Position numbers and translations under genes: made by a program. Source: G965227875 sp965227875 (GTDB lineage Bacteria > Pseudomonadota > Alphaproteobacteria > Rhizobiales > JAJFHC01). From it: 64,000 nucleotides of DNA. Positions 49,922 to 58,969 of this stretch are shown piece after piece. A model generated the notes under the pieces. It worked only from the letters and a program-made list of their open reading frames with translations. It did not search any database and was not told the DNA's origin. Positions within the stretch are counted from its first letter, which is position 1. Each line of letters starts with the position of its first letter. The DNA is taken from assembly GCA_965227875.1 (NCBI GenBank), contig OZ245783.1, positions 4,960,001-5,024,000 on the forward strand, given 5' to 3'.

Positions 49922-51517
49922 CTAGCCCGCTATCTCGCGAACTTCATCGAAGACCGGGTGATCCGCACCGCGGTGCAATGCCGCAACGATCGCCGCGCGC
50001 GGCAAGGCCGTGCGGACCCCGTTCAGCACCGCGTCCGCGGTCACCGCGTCAAGGCCCTCGGTCGGTTCATCGAGAAGGACGATCGAGGGGTCTTTCAGGA
50101 CAATTCGCGCCAGTGCCAGGCGACGCGCCTGACCGCCGGAGAGCCCAGTGCCTCCTTCGCCCAGCCTTGCGTCGAGTCCCCCTTTGCTTCTGATGACGTC
50201 GGCGAGAGCGACGACATCGAGGGCGGACCACAGAGAGGCATCTTCTGCAGGTCCGGCCAGACAAAGGTTGTCGCGGACGGTTCCCGCGATGAGTGCACTG
50301 CGCTGTGGAAGAAACGCCATGTGCGTCCGCAACGAAGCCTCGCTCCAGTATGCCGGTCTCTGACCTTCGACCGTCACGCCCTCCCCGTCATCAAGCCCGG
50401 CAATCCGGTAGAGCAGGCTCGTCTTGCCGGACCCGGACGGACCGGTCAGCGCCACCGCCCTTCCCGGTTCCACCCGGAAGGCAGTCTCCGGCAGGCTCAC
50501 CTCCAGCACCGGTTCGCCGAGGAGGTTCGGCCGGTCGTCAGGTCCTTCGTGGCCGTCCCCGAGAGCCACGCGACGTGCCGCGCCGGCCATGCGTCCGATT
50601 TCGGCAAACCCGCGGCGAAGGGGCAGGATCGTCTCGGCCAGGGCCAGCGCAACGAACAGCCCTATGGCGGCGCCGGCTGGCCCGGCCTGTCCTCCGGCCA
50701 GCATCCAGCCGCCGGCGACAAGGGCAGCCGCTGCCACGAGGGACACCAGAAGGGAAAGCGCAAGGCCGGCATTGCGCTCTGCAAGATCGAGCCTGGCGGC
50801 GGCATCCCGCGCGGCCTGGTCGATCTCCAGAAGCGCCATTTCGCGTTGCGGCAAGTGTCCTGAAACGATGAGGGCCTCACGGTCGCGGATCATGTCGATG
50901 ACACCGCGACGAAGCCGCTGCCCGGCCCGCTCGGACGCATCCGACGGCGCGAGCGTCCGGCGCGCAAGGAACCAGAGGATCGCGATGGAGGCAGGCAGGT
51001 AACCGATGAGGATCGTCGTCGCCACAGGCCAACCGACGAGCCATGCAAGCGCGGCGAACACGCAAGCATGCGTGACGACCCCTGCAAACACCGGCAGCAG
51101 CACGCGCAGGGCCAGCCCGTCGAGCGCATCGACGTCCGAAACGATCCGGGTCAGCACGCCCTCGCCGCGCAGTCTCACCAGCGATCGCACCCCGAGACGG
51201 GCATGCTGCATGAGCAACATGGTCCGGAGGGCCGCGAGCGCACGCAAGGTCGCGTCGTGGCTCAGGACACGTTCGCCATAGCGGGCCGCGGTCCTGCCGA
51301 GTGCCAGGAAGCGCACACCGGCCGACGGGCGGAAGACGTCGAAGGCGATACCGAGCCCGGCAAGGCCCGCAAGGCCTGTCGCGGTGATGAACCAGCCGGA
51401 CAGTCCCAGCAAGGCCGCCCCCATGACCAGGACGGCAACCGACAGGGCGGCACCCCGCGCCATGGCCCACGGAGCCGCGCCGAGCAACATCCTGGCGATG
51501 GTCAGGACCGGTTTCAT
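49922..51517 (-). CDS. cydC: Thiol reductant ABC exporter subunit CydC
   Basis: A 531-residue ABC exporter half: six membrane helices (about 1-310), then a nucleotide-binding domain with Walker A GPSGSGKTS, signature GLSGGQARRLALAR and Walker B SIVLLDEPTEG. CydC pairs with CydD to move glutathione and cysteine to the periplasm, needed for cytochrome bd assembly. Its ATG overlaps the cydD stop codon (ATGA). CydD then CydC then CydA, CydB and CydX is the transcription order. Confidence 0.95.
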   Translation of the reverse strand: MKPVLTIARMLLGAAPWAMARGAALSVAVLVMGAALLGLSGWFITATGLAGLAGLGIAFDVFRPSAGVRFLALGRTAARYGERVLSHDATLRALAALRTMLLMQHARLGVRSLVRLRGEGVLTRIVSDVDALDGLALRVLLPVFAGVVTHACVFAALAWLVGWPVATTILIGYLPASIAILWFLARRTLAPSDASERAGQRLRRGVIDMIRDREALIVSGHLPQREMALLEIDQAARDAAARLDLAERNAGLALSLLVSLVAAAALVAGGWMLAGGQAGPAGAAIGLFVALALAETILPLRRGFAEIGRMAGAARRVALGDGHEGPDDRPNLLGEPVLEVSLPETAFRVEPGRAVALTGPSGSGKTSLLYRIAGLDDGEGVTVEGQRPAYWSEASLRTHMAFLPQRSALIAGTVRDNLCLAGPAEDASLWSALDVVALADVIRSKGGLDARLGEGGTGLSGGQARRLALARIVLKDPSIVLLDEPTEGLDAVTADAVLNGVRTALPRAAIVAALHRGADHPVFDEVREIAG

Positions 51518-53187
51518 CCGGACACCTCCACCTGTCGGTCCATGGCCTCGGCCAGGTCGCTGTCGTGGGTAGCCACGATGATCGTGCGCCCGTTCGACTG
51601 AAGCCGCCGCAAAGCCGCGATGACCTTCTGTGCCGTATCGGGATCGAGATCGGCCGTGGGTTCGTCTGCGAGGACAAGGTCTCCTCCCGCGAGGAACGCC
51701 CGCGCCAGCATGAGCCGCCGGGCCTCGCCGCCGGAAACGCCACCGCCCGTTTCGCCGAGCCGCGTATCGAGACCCTCGGGGAGTCGCGCGACGACTGTCT
51801 GCGCATCGGCGATCCGCAGCGCCGCCTCCATCTCCGCACCGACTTTCGCGCCGCCAAGCCAGTCTCCAAGCGTCGCGTCCGGAAAATGCGGCTTTTGCGG
51901 TACGTAGACCAGGCGGGCCCGCCAGCCGTCGGCCGTATCCGCACCAAGCTCCCGGCCGCAGACGTGGATCGATCCCGCCGCCAGGGGGACGAGCCCCGCG
52001 ATCGCCGCAAGGGCAGTCGTCTTTCCCGCCCCGCTGGGGCCTGTGATCGCGAGCGAAGCCCCCCGGTCAAGCGAGAACTCCGGCAAAGACACGTCGCACC
52101 CCGGGAGCGCGGCGACGGCGTTGCTGGTCCGGACCGACAGCGCGCCCTCAAGCGGTCTTGCCGGGTTGCCTTCGCCGACGATGGGAATGCGCTGTGCGGC
52201 ATCCATCCTGTCGAGTTCTGACACGACCGAATATCCCGCAGCCCGGTCGTGCCAGGCCGCAGCGAGGTCGCGCAGGGGCTGAAAGAACTCCGGCGCGATC
52301 AGGAGCAGGAAGACGCCCTCGCCGAGCGTCAAGGGCGTTCCCCAACTTCCGAACGAAATCTCGCCAAGTAGGGTAAAGCCGACGAAGACGGCGACCATGG
52401 CGACCCCGATCGCGGAGAACAGCTCGAGTACCGTGGACGAGAGAAACGCGATCCGCAGCACGGCCATGGTCCGGGCCCGAAGCCCGTCGGCGCGCCCGGC
52501 GAAATCTTCGGCGACCCGCCCGGAAGCGCCGAGCAGGCGAATGTCGAGCATGGCGGACAGCCGGTCCATCAGCATGTCGTTCATGGTGCCGATCTCGTCC
52601 ATCTGCCGGCGAGAGGCATCTTCGGCGGCCATTCCCACGAGCGCCATGAAGACCGGTATGAGCGGCCCGGCGACAAGGAGCGTCAGCCCGACCACCCAGG
52701 AGTGCCAGAACGACAGCACGAGAAGCAGCGGTGGAAAGACGGCGACCCGGACCATCGCCACGTGGTAGCGTGTGATCCACGGCTGCAGCAGCGGCAGTTT
52801 CTGGACAACGAGCGCCGCGACCGAGGCTGATCCCAGCCCCGCCGTCGCCCGGGCCTCCCGACGCACAAGGGCCTCGCGTTCCCGGGCGATCGTCACGTCC
52901 GCCGCACGAAACAGGAGCGCACCGGCCCGGTGATCGACGATCGCCCGGACCACGCCGCACCCGACGAAAACACCTGCGGCGAGGATCGCACTCTTCAACG
53001 GCTCATAGCCTGATGCCCATCCCGACAGGGCCCATGCGATCGCCGCCGCCTGCACCGGCCAGAGACCGCCGGAAAACACCGACAGCAGGCCCGCGATCCT
53101 TAGGTCTCGGGAAACCGGCAGGATGATCCTTTGCCGGGCCCTGCGACGCTGGCCCGCGGCCGGCACGGTCTGCGCTGTGTCGTTCAT
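51514..53187 (-). CDS. cydD: Thiol reductant ABC exporter subunit CydD
   Basis: A 557-residue ABC exporter half: membrane domain (about 30-330) and nucleotide-binding domain with Walker A GPSGAGKTT, signature GVSGGEARRLMLARAF and Walker B LVLADEPTAD. It forms a heterodimer with CydC. The ATG at 53187 is preferred because the basic N-terminus of CydD begins there; the frame is open to 53250. The gap of about 230 bases upstream of it holds no other gene and I found no Fnr-type box in it. Confidence 0.95.
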   Translation of the reverse strand: MNDTAQTVPAAGQRRRARQRIILPVSRDLRIAGLLSVFSGGLWPVQAAAIAWALSGWASGYEPLKSAILAAGVFVGCGVVRAIVDHRAGALLFRAADVTIAREREALVRREARATAGLGSASVAALVVQKLPLLQPWITRYHVAMVRVAVFPPLLLVLSFWHSWVVGLTLLVAGPLIPVFMALVGMAAEDASRRQMDEIGTMNDMLMDRLSAMLDIRLLGASGRVAEDFAGRADGLRARTMAVLRIAFLSSTVLELFSAIGVAMVAVFVGFTLLGEISFGSWGTPLTLGEGVFLLLIAPEFFQPLRDLAAAWHDRAAGYSVVSELDRMDAAQRIPIVGEGNPARPLEGALSVRTSNAVAALPGCDVSLPEFSLDRGASLAITGPSGAGKTTALAAIAGLVPLAAGSIHVCGRELGADTADGWRARLVYVPQKPHFPDATLGDWLGGAKVGAEMEAALRIADAQTVVARLPEGLDTRLGETGGGVSGGEARRLMLARAFLAGGDLVLADEPTADLDPDTAQKVIAALRRLQSNGRTIIVATHDSDLAEAMDRQVEVSG

Positions 53188-53414
53188 GCCGTCCGGACGA
53201 CCATGCTCGTTTCCGCAATTTCCGGTCGCGATACGCCGGACCGGACTCAAGATGCTTGCACGGAGACTTTGCCCAAACGGCGAGGAACATGCCAGCCACC
53301 CGGCTGCGTCAAAAGCGTCAGGTGCGTCGACGGCGAACGACCGTGAATGTCGTCAGGAAGAGACCCACTGACCTCGCACGGCCGTTCTGTTGGCCCACGG
53401 GACGAGGACGATCT

Positions 53415-54719
53415 TCAGACCGGGCGCTTCAGTTCGGCCAGCCGCTTGTGGACCTTGTCGACGAGGCGCAGTGTCTTGGCGGCGACCTTCCCTTTTTCGA
53501 CTGTCCGTCCCGCATGCCCGGAATTCATGGCTTGGGTCGCGACCGCTTCGGCCACGCTGGCATGGACCGACGGGTCGAGCGGCGAGGGAAGCAGGTTGTC
53601 CGGGCGCAGCGGCACCGCCAGGGCGGCCAACGCATGCGAGGCCGCGAGACACATTTCCAGCGTCACCCGCCTCGCCTTCGTTTCCACCGCGCCGCGCATC
53701 AGGCCGGGAAAGGCCAGAACGTTGTTGCAGTGGTTCGGAAAATCGAAGCGTCCACTGGCCGCCACCGCCGCACCCGCCGAAAGCGCCTTGTCGGGATCGA
53801 TCTCGGGTTCGGGATTTGCCAGTGCGAACACGATCGGCCCGTCCGCCATGCTGGCGACCATGTTCGCGTCCACGAGGCCGCCGCGGGACAGGCCGACAAA
53901 CGCGTCCGCGCCCCGCATGGCATCCGCCAGGCTTCCACGCTTCGAATGTGCGTTGGTCCTCGCCGCGATCTCCCTCCAGTGTGGATGATTGTCGGCGCGA
54001 TCTGGATCTAGGATACCGTCGCGGTCGACGGCGATCACGTCGCCGATACCGAGCGCTTCGAGCATCCGGATCGTGGCCGTGCCCGCCGCACCGATGCCGT
54101 TCACGACAACGGTTGCATCCCTTGCCATGCGGCCGGTGAGCGCGAGCCCGTTGATCATTGCGGCCGTCACGACCGTCGCCGTGCCGAACTGATCGTCGTG
54201 GAGAACCGGGATGTCGAGGCGTTCCTCGAGCTGGCGCACGATCTCGAAGCACGCAGGCGCCCCGACGTCTTCGATGTTGATCCCGCTGAACGACGGTTCG
54301 AGGGCCGCCACGACATCGCAGAACCGCTCCGCCCCGCGGGCATCAAGGCAGAGCGGCATGCAGTCCAGTCCCGCCAGGGCCTTGAACATCACCGCCTTGC
54401 CTTCCATGACCGGGATCGCCGCGTCGGGGCCGACATCGCCCAGGCCGAGGACGGCGGAACCGTCCGTGACCAGGGCGATCATGTTTCCGCGCGCCGTGAC
54501 CGACTCGAGATCGTCCGGATTGGCCAGGACATGCCGCACCACATGTCCGACCCCGGGCGTATAGGCCACAGCCATTTCGTCAAGCGAGTTGGCGCCGACC
54601 TTCGGCAGGATCTCGATCTTGCCGTGTCCGGAATAGGTATCCCTGCCGAATGCCAGAGCCCGGTCGGCAAATGACGGCGCGGTACTCTCGGCCAGGCCGT
54701 CCTTGCTGGTTTCGCTCAC
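53415..54719 (-). CDS. Malic enzyme (NAD(P)-dependent, short form)
   Basis: A 434-residue malic enzyme without the phosphotransacetylase-like tail of long forms. Motifs: VAYTPGVGHVVR near residue 52, KAVMFKALAGLDCMPL, the metal-site NIEDVGAP and HDDQFGTATV, and the nucleotide motif VVNGIGAAGTATIR. It converts malate to pyruvate with CO2 and NAD(P)H. The cofactor cannot be assigned reliably. Its ATG overlaps the stop codon of the preceding gene (ATGA), so it is coupled to a transport operon, an unusual setting. Confidence 0.95.
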   Translation of the reverse strand: MSETSKDGLAESTAPSFADRALAFGRDTYSGHGKIEILPKVGANSLDEMAVAYTPGVGHVVRHVLANPDDLESVTARGNMIALVTDGSAVLGLGDVGPDAAIPVMEGKAVMFKALAGLDCMPLCLDARGAERFCDVVAALEPSFSGINIEDVGAPACFEIVRQLEERLDIPVLHDDQFGTATVVTAAMINGLALTGRMARDATVVVNGIGAAGTATIRMLEALGIGDVIAVDRDGILDPDRADNHPHWREIAARTNAHSKRGSLADAMRGADAFVGLSRGGLVDANMVASMADGPIVFALANPEPEIDPDKALSAGAAVAASGRFDFPNHCNNVLAFPGLMRGAVETKARRVTLEMCLAASHALAALAVPLRPDNLLPSPLDPSVHASVAEAVATQAMNSGHAGRTVEKGKVAAKTLRLVDKVHKRLAELKRPV

Positions 54720-55873
54720 TGGATGACCAGTCGTTTCACCGTATCGCGGACGGCATCCTGTCCCTCGCGGACGAGGATCTCGTAGAGGGTGATCTGACTA
54801 AGTTGCGACCAGACATAGTTCTTGAGCTGATTGAACGGTTTCCCGTGAAGATCGCTTCCGGAAATGCCCAGATCGTCTTCCGCGACCTGGCGCAGGGACG
54901 GCTCCGTGTAGAGATGCGCCCCACCCATTGTGTAGGGCCAGTTCATGTCGGCCAGATGGGTGATCCACTGTTCAGCCGGTTGCGGTGCGAGAACGGTATC
55001 GCCGCCCTTCTTCTCCAGCAGCCCGTACTCCACCGGGTCGACCTGGGCCAGCACCGCCGCGGCCTTGATGAAGTGAGCCACGCGCTCCAGCCCATGCCAG
55101 GAGGCCACGACGTCCCGGCCGTCCATGTCCGCATTCAGGAACGCGAGCTGGTGAGCCGCCGCCATGGCCATGACGATCCGGCTGTCGAAGCGCCGATACA
55201 TCAGTTCCGCCGTCACGTAGATGCAGTGCGCGTGCCAGGTGTCGTCATAGACGGTCCTGGGCTCCTCGAGCCAGGTTCCGTCGTTCTGCCACTGATAGAG
55301 CCAGACCTTCGGGTATTCGTGGATCAGCAGTCCGGCCACCGAGACATCACGGTTGATCGGCACGCCGTACATCTGGCGGTAGTTGCTCGTGTAGGCCTCC
55401 GCCATGCGGATGTTGTAGGCTACGGTGACCGCCAGTCCGCCGGGATGTGCGTTGTAGAAGTTGTTGTGGCTCGACGGCGCGGTCAGGTAGGTCTGCGGCG
55501 ACATGTGACCGGACGGCCAGACATGTTCCGGATCGTCCTCGGCGTTGAAGAAACCCAGCCGGACCATTTCGTCGAACATCTTCTGCCGGTCCTGCTCGGT
55601 GGGATAGAGCTCGAGAAAGCTGACCTTCGGATCGACGATGCATTCCGTCATCAGCCGCCGGTAGCCCTCGTCCTCGATGGACGCGGCTGTCTGCAGAAGT
55701 TCGTTGTAGGTGCCCATCACGAGCCGCGATGCGCGGGCCATGTCTTCCGGCGACATGGCGATGACTTCCTCCAGTTTCCGTGTCTCCGCCAGATGCATGT
55801 CGGCGGAGAACTTTTCATAGGCAAATTTTCCCGGCATCGGGCCACCCTTGCCGCAGGCACCACATACGCACAT
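54716..55873 (-). CDS. Unrecognised Cys/His-rich protein, possible HD-like metal hydrolase
   Basis: A 385-residue protein I do not recognise. It begins MCVCGACGKGG (Cys2, 4 and 7), a potential metal-binding knuckle. The middle has a His-rich series that resembles an HD phosphohydrolase layout: NAHPGGLAV, GLLIHEYPKVW (His-Glu in place of His-Asp), WHAHCIYV and AAAHQLAFL, then DGRDVVASWHGLERV. This is only a suggestion. The ATG at 55873 follows GAGGAGAAAAG. It lies between the importer's ATPase genes and the malic enzyme gene, with which it overlaps by four bases, so it probably works on the transported compound or its product. Confidence 0.75.
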   Translation of the reverse strand: MCVCGACGKGGPMPGKFAYEKFSADMHLAETRKLEEVIAMSPEDMARASRLVMGTYNELLQTAASIEDEGYRRLMTECIVDPKVSFLELYPTEQDRQKMFDEMVRLGFFNAEDDPEHVWPSGHMSPQTYLTAPSSHNNFYNAHPGGLAVTVAYNIRMAEAYTSNYRQMYGVPINRDVSVAGLLIHEYPKVWLYQWQNDGTWLEEPRTVYDDTWHAHCIYVTAELMYRRFDSRIVMAMAAAHQLAFLNADMDGRDVVASWHGLERVAHFIKAAAVLAQVDPVEYGLLEKKGGDTVLAPQPAEQWITHLADMNWPYTMGGAHLYTEPSLRQVAEDDLGISGSDLHGKPFNQLKNYVWSQLSQITLYEILVREGQDAVRDTVKRLVIQ

Positions 55874-55890
55874 TGTCTTTTCTCCTCTTT

Positions 55891-57003
55891 TCAGTTCGTC
55901 GGTTGACCGGCACCGGGCCGCGCCGGCAGAAAGCGGCCGCTGTCCAGATCGAGTACATGTTCGGCCTTCGGCGTGAAACCGAACCATCCCGGCCCTTCCG
56001 TGCCGACCGGATGGTCCGCCCGTGTCCGGACCTTGATCTTCTCTCCACCAAGCTCGACGTCGAGCACATGGTGGCTGCCAAGCCGTTCGATCCACAGGAT
56101 CTCGCCCGGGAATGGGGTCGTGTCGGTCCGAGCGGCAGCGACCTCAATTTTCTCCGGCCTCACGCCGATGGCCAGCCGGCCGGGACGCTGTCCGGACACC
56201 TGCCCATCGATCGATGCGGAAAACCCTTCGCCGGCCGCACGCAGTCCGCTGCCTTCCTGCTCGACCGCCACGGGGATGAGGTTCATCGGCGGCGTGCCCA
56301 TGAACTGGGCGACAAAGGCCGTCGCCGGCCGTTGATAGAGTTCGTCGGGTGTACCGACCTGCTCCACCCGGCCCTCGTTGAGCACCGCGATCCTGTCGGA
56401 CAGCGACATGGCCTCGATCTGGTCGTGAGTCACGTAGAGTATCGACTGGCCTGTCTCGCGATGAAGTTTCTTGAATTCCACGCGCAGCGCGATCCGGATA
56501 CGCGCGTCGAGATTGGTCAGCGGCTCATCCAGCATCAGGAGGTCACCGGGGGCCGCCAGCGCGCGGCCGATCGCCACCCGCTGCTGTTCCCCGCCCGAAA
56601 AGGTGCGCGGCAGGCGATCGAGCACGTGGCTGACCTTGAGCATCGCCGCGATCTCGTCCACCCGCCGGTCTATCGCGCTCTTCTCCATCCCCGACCTGCG
56701 CAGGGGAAAGGCGATGTTCTCGGCACCGCTCAGGGTCGGGAAAAGGGCGATGTTCTGAAACAGCAGGCTGACGTTGCGCAGCCTCGGTTCCAGGCCGGTC
56801 ACGTCGGAGCCCTTCAGCCTGACCGACCCCGCCTGGGGCCGTTCGAGCCCAGCAATTGTCTTCAGAAGCGTCGACTTGCCCGCGTTGGTCGGCCCGACCA
56901 CCGTGAGGAACTCGCCCGCAATCATGGAAAGGGCGACATCGTCCAGTGCCGTGGTGTCGGACCCGTAGTTCACTGAAAGTCCTTTGATCTCGAGCAGGCT
57001 CAT
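55891..57003 (-). CDS. ABC importer ATPase (MalK/UgpC-like), first of a pair
   Basis: A 370-residue ATPase with a MalK-like C-terminal TOBE region. Walker A is GPTNAGKST (residues 37-45), where the usual GPSGCGKS is altered; the signature FSGGEQQRVAIG, Walker B LLMLDEPL and the switch VTHDQ are normal. The ATG overlaps the stop codon of the second ATPase gene (ATGA). A long frame continues upstream to 57969 but reads the second ATPase out of frame and is ignored. It energises import by the permease pair upstream. Confidence 0.92.
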   Translation of the reverse strand: MSLLEIKGLSVNYGSDTTALDDVALSMIAGEFLTVVGPTNAGKSTLLKTIAGLERPQAGSVRLKGSDVTGLEPRLRNVSLLFQNIALFPTLSGAENIAFPLRRSGMEKSAIDRRVDEIAAMLKVSHVLDRLPRTFSGGEQQRVAIGRALAAPGDLLMLDEPLTNLDARIRIALRVEFKKLHRETGQSILYVTHDQIEAMSLSDRIAVLNEGRVEQVGTPDELYQRPATAFVAQFMGTPPMNLIPVAVEQEGSGLRAAGEGFSASIDGQVSGQRPGRLAIGVRPEKIEVAAARTDTTPFPGEILWIERLGSHHVLDVELGGEKIKVRTRADHPVGTEGPGWFGFTPKAEHVLDLDSGRFLPARPGAGQPTN

Positions 57004-58088
57004 GCGGCGACACCACGTTCGACGACGGACTGGTCGTCCCTGCGGATCACATGGATGCGCTCGGCATCGAGGCCGAGGAAACAGGTGTTTCCGACTTCCG
57101 CCGCACCTGCCGGAACCGAAACGCTCACCAGTGACTCTCCGTATTCGCAATAGGCGATGTGTTCCACGCCATGGTTCTCCACCAGCCGCACGACCGTCTC
57201 CACGCCCCCGGCGGTCCCGTCGACGGAAAACGCGATGTCGTGCGGCCTGACGGCCACGTGGTGGCTGCCGGGCGATATCGCACGGCGCCCGAGCGGGATC
57301 GGACCGTGAAGCGCCGTCCAGGCGCTGGCTCCGCCGCCATCGGTGCGCACGTCGCATTCGATCACGTTGATTGGCGGGTCCCCGATGAATTCCGCGACGA
57401 AACGCGTCCGGGGCCGATGGTATATTTTGTCGGGTGTGCCGATCTGTTCGACGACACCGTTGTGCATCACCGCGATCCTGTCGGACATCGCCAGGGCCTC
57501 GACCTGATCGTGCGTCACGTAGAGCACGGTCTGGCCGAGCTGTTTCTGGAGCAGTTTCAGTTCGCTGCGAAGGGATGCCCGCAGGGCGGCGTCGAGATTC
57601 GACATCGGCTCGTCGAGCAGCAGCAGCTTGGGTTCGGTGACGAGCACCCGCGCCAGGGCCACTCTCTGCATTTCGCTCATGTTGAGCTCGCCGCCGCGCC
57701 GATCCATGATCGGTTCGAGGTCGAGCGTGCGGGCGATGGCCTCGATACGCCTGTTGCGTTCGCCGCGGGATACCTTCTGGGCCTCGAGACCGAAGGCGAG
57801 GTTCGCCCTCACCTTCAGCCGCGAGAAGACGGCATAGTCCTGGAAAACGAGCCCGATGGCGCGGCGCCCGGGCGGCAGGTCGTTTATGCGGACGCCGTCG
57901 ACATGGATGTCCCCCGTGGTCGGCGTCTCGAAGCCGGCGATCATCGCCAGCGTGGTCGACTTCCCGCAACCGGACGGTCCCAGCAGCGACAGGAACTCGC
58001 CAGACGCCAGCTCCATGTCCATGCTGCGGACGGCCCTGTTCTCGCCGAAGGTTTTCGCGAGGCCGCTCAGTTTCAGCCGCGGCGTCAT
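57000..58088 (-). CDS. ABC importer ATPase (MalK/UgpC-like) with degenerate signature
   Basis: A 362-residue ATPase. Walker A GPSGCGKST (37-45) and Walker B LLLLDEPMSNLD are normal, as is VTHDQ. The ABC signature, however, reads LNMSEMQRVALAR instead of LSGGQQQR, so one nucleotide site of the heterodimer would be non-canonical. A TOBE domain follows. Two distinct ATPase genes with a permease pair recall the glycerol-type GlpST(PQ) arrangement, but the substrate cannot be set. Its ATG overlaps neither neighbour by more than four bases. Confidence 0.92.
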   Translation of the reverse strand: MTPRLKLSGLAKTFGENRAVRSMDMELASGEFLSLLGPSGCGKSTTLAMIAGFETPTTGDIHVDGVRINDLPPGRRAIGLVFQDYAVFSRLKVRANLAFGLEAQKVSRGERNRRIEAIARTLDLEPIMDRRGGELNMSEMQRVALARVLVTEPKLLLLDEPMSNLDAALRASLRSELKLLQKQLGQTVLYVTHDQVEALAMSDRIAVMHNGVVEQIGTPDKIYHRPRTRFVAEFIGDPPINVIECDVRTDGGGASAWTALHGPIPLGRRAISPGSHHVAVRPHDIAFSVDGTAGGVETVVRLVENHGVEHIAYCEYGESLVSVSVPAGAAEVGNTCFLGLDAERIHVIRRDDQSVVERGVAA

Positions 58089-58969
58089 CGCTTCACCGCC
58101 CCGAACGTCAAGCCGCGCACCAGGTGTTTCTGGATGATGTAGCCGAAGAAGATGACCGGCAGCGTCGAAATCGCGCCCATCGCCGCCTGCACCCCGTAGA
58201 GTTTTCCCGAGGACGCGGAAACGTAGTTAGCGACCTGCAGCGTTACCGTCGTGACCTTCCCGGACGTCAGGACCAGGGCGAACAGGAACTCCGACCAGTT
58301 GAGAATGAAGATGAAGAGCGCGGTCGCCAGAATGCCCCCACGGGCCAGCGGCAGCGTGATTTTCACGAATGCCTCCAGCTGGGACATCCCGTGCACCATC
58401 GCCGCGCCCTCCAGCTCCGCGGGCGTCTCCTCGATGAATGACCGGATCATCCAGATCGAGAACGGCAGCGTGAACGCGGTGTAGGCGAGGATCATGCCGA
58501 AGTAGGTGTCGGCGATCCGCAATACCGCGAAGAGAGCGACCATCGGCACGACCACCGCGATGGGAGGCATCATGCGGACGGTAAGGAACTGAAACGGGTA
58601 GTTTTCGCCGCCCGTCCGGTAGCGGACGATGGAATAGGCCGCCAGCGTCCCGAACAGCACGGAAAGAATCGTCGCGCAGGTGGAGATGATCGCGCTGTCC
58701 TGAAACGCCTTCCAGGCACTGCCGGAAACCTTGTAGTCGAGAGATCCGGACTGGGATGCGGCGAACTCCCGGGCAGCATCCGGAAAGAACACGATCCGGT
58801 AGTTCTGCAGCGTCGGCTGGTCCGTCAGCCAGACCGGCGGCCAGCTCGCCCACTCCTCGAACGGCTTGAGCGAAGTCGCGAAGAGCCAGTAGATGGGGAA
58901 AAAGGCGAAGATCATCGCGGCCACCACCGCGAACCTCTTCAGGATGGTCGTGGCAAGGGACTGGTTCAT
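58085..58969 (-). CDS. Sugar/polyol-type ABC permease (MalG-like)
   Basis: A 294-residue inner membrane permease with six helices. The cytoplasmic coupling motif is EGAAMVHGMSQLEAFVKITLPLARGG (quoted in parts: EGAAMVHGMSQ, FVKITLPLARGG), the EAA loop of binding-protein-dependent importers. N-terminal FPIYWLFATSLKP is typical of MalG-type proteins. Four-base overlaps join it to both neighbours. It forms the channel with the next permease. Confidence 0.94.
   Translation of the reverse strand: MNQSLATTILKRFAVVAAMIFAFFPIYWLFATSLKPFEEWASWPPVWLTDQPTLQNYRIVFFPDAAREFAASQSGSLDYKVSGSAWKAFQDSAIISTCATILSVLFGTLAAYSIVRYRTGGENYPFQFLTVRMMPPIAVVVPMVALFAVLRIADTYFGMILAYTAFTLPFSIWMIRSFIEETPAELEGAAMVHGMSQLEAFVKITLPLARGGILATALFIFILNWSEFLFALVLTSGKVTTVTLQVANYVSASSGKLYGVQAAMGAISTLPVIFFGYIIQKHLVRGLTFGAVKR

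Noticed and set aside
53188..53414. Fnr/anaerobox upstream of cydD
   Set aside because: I looked for TTGAT-N4-ATCAA and found no match in the gap.
57004..57969. N-terminal extension giving a 692-residue ABC ATPase
   Set aside because: The added part reads the second ATPase gene out of frame and has no ATPase sequence; the ATG at 57003 starts a normal MalK-like protein.
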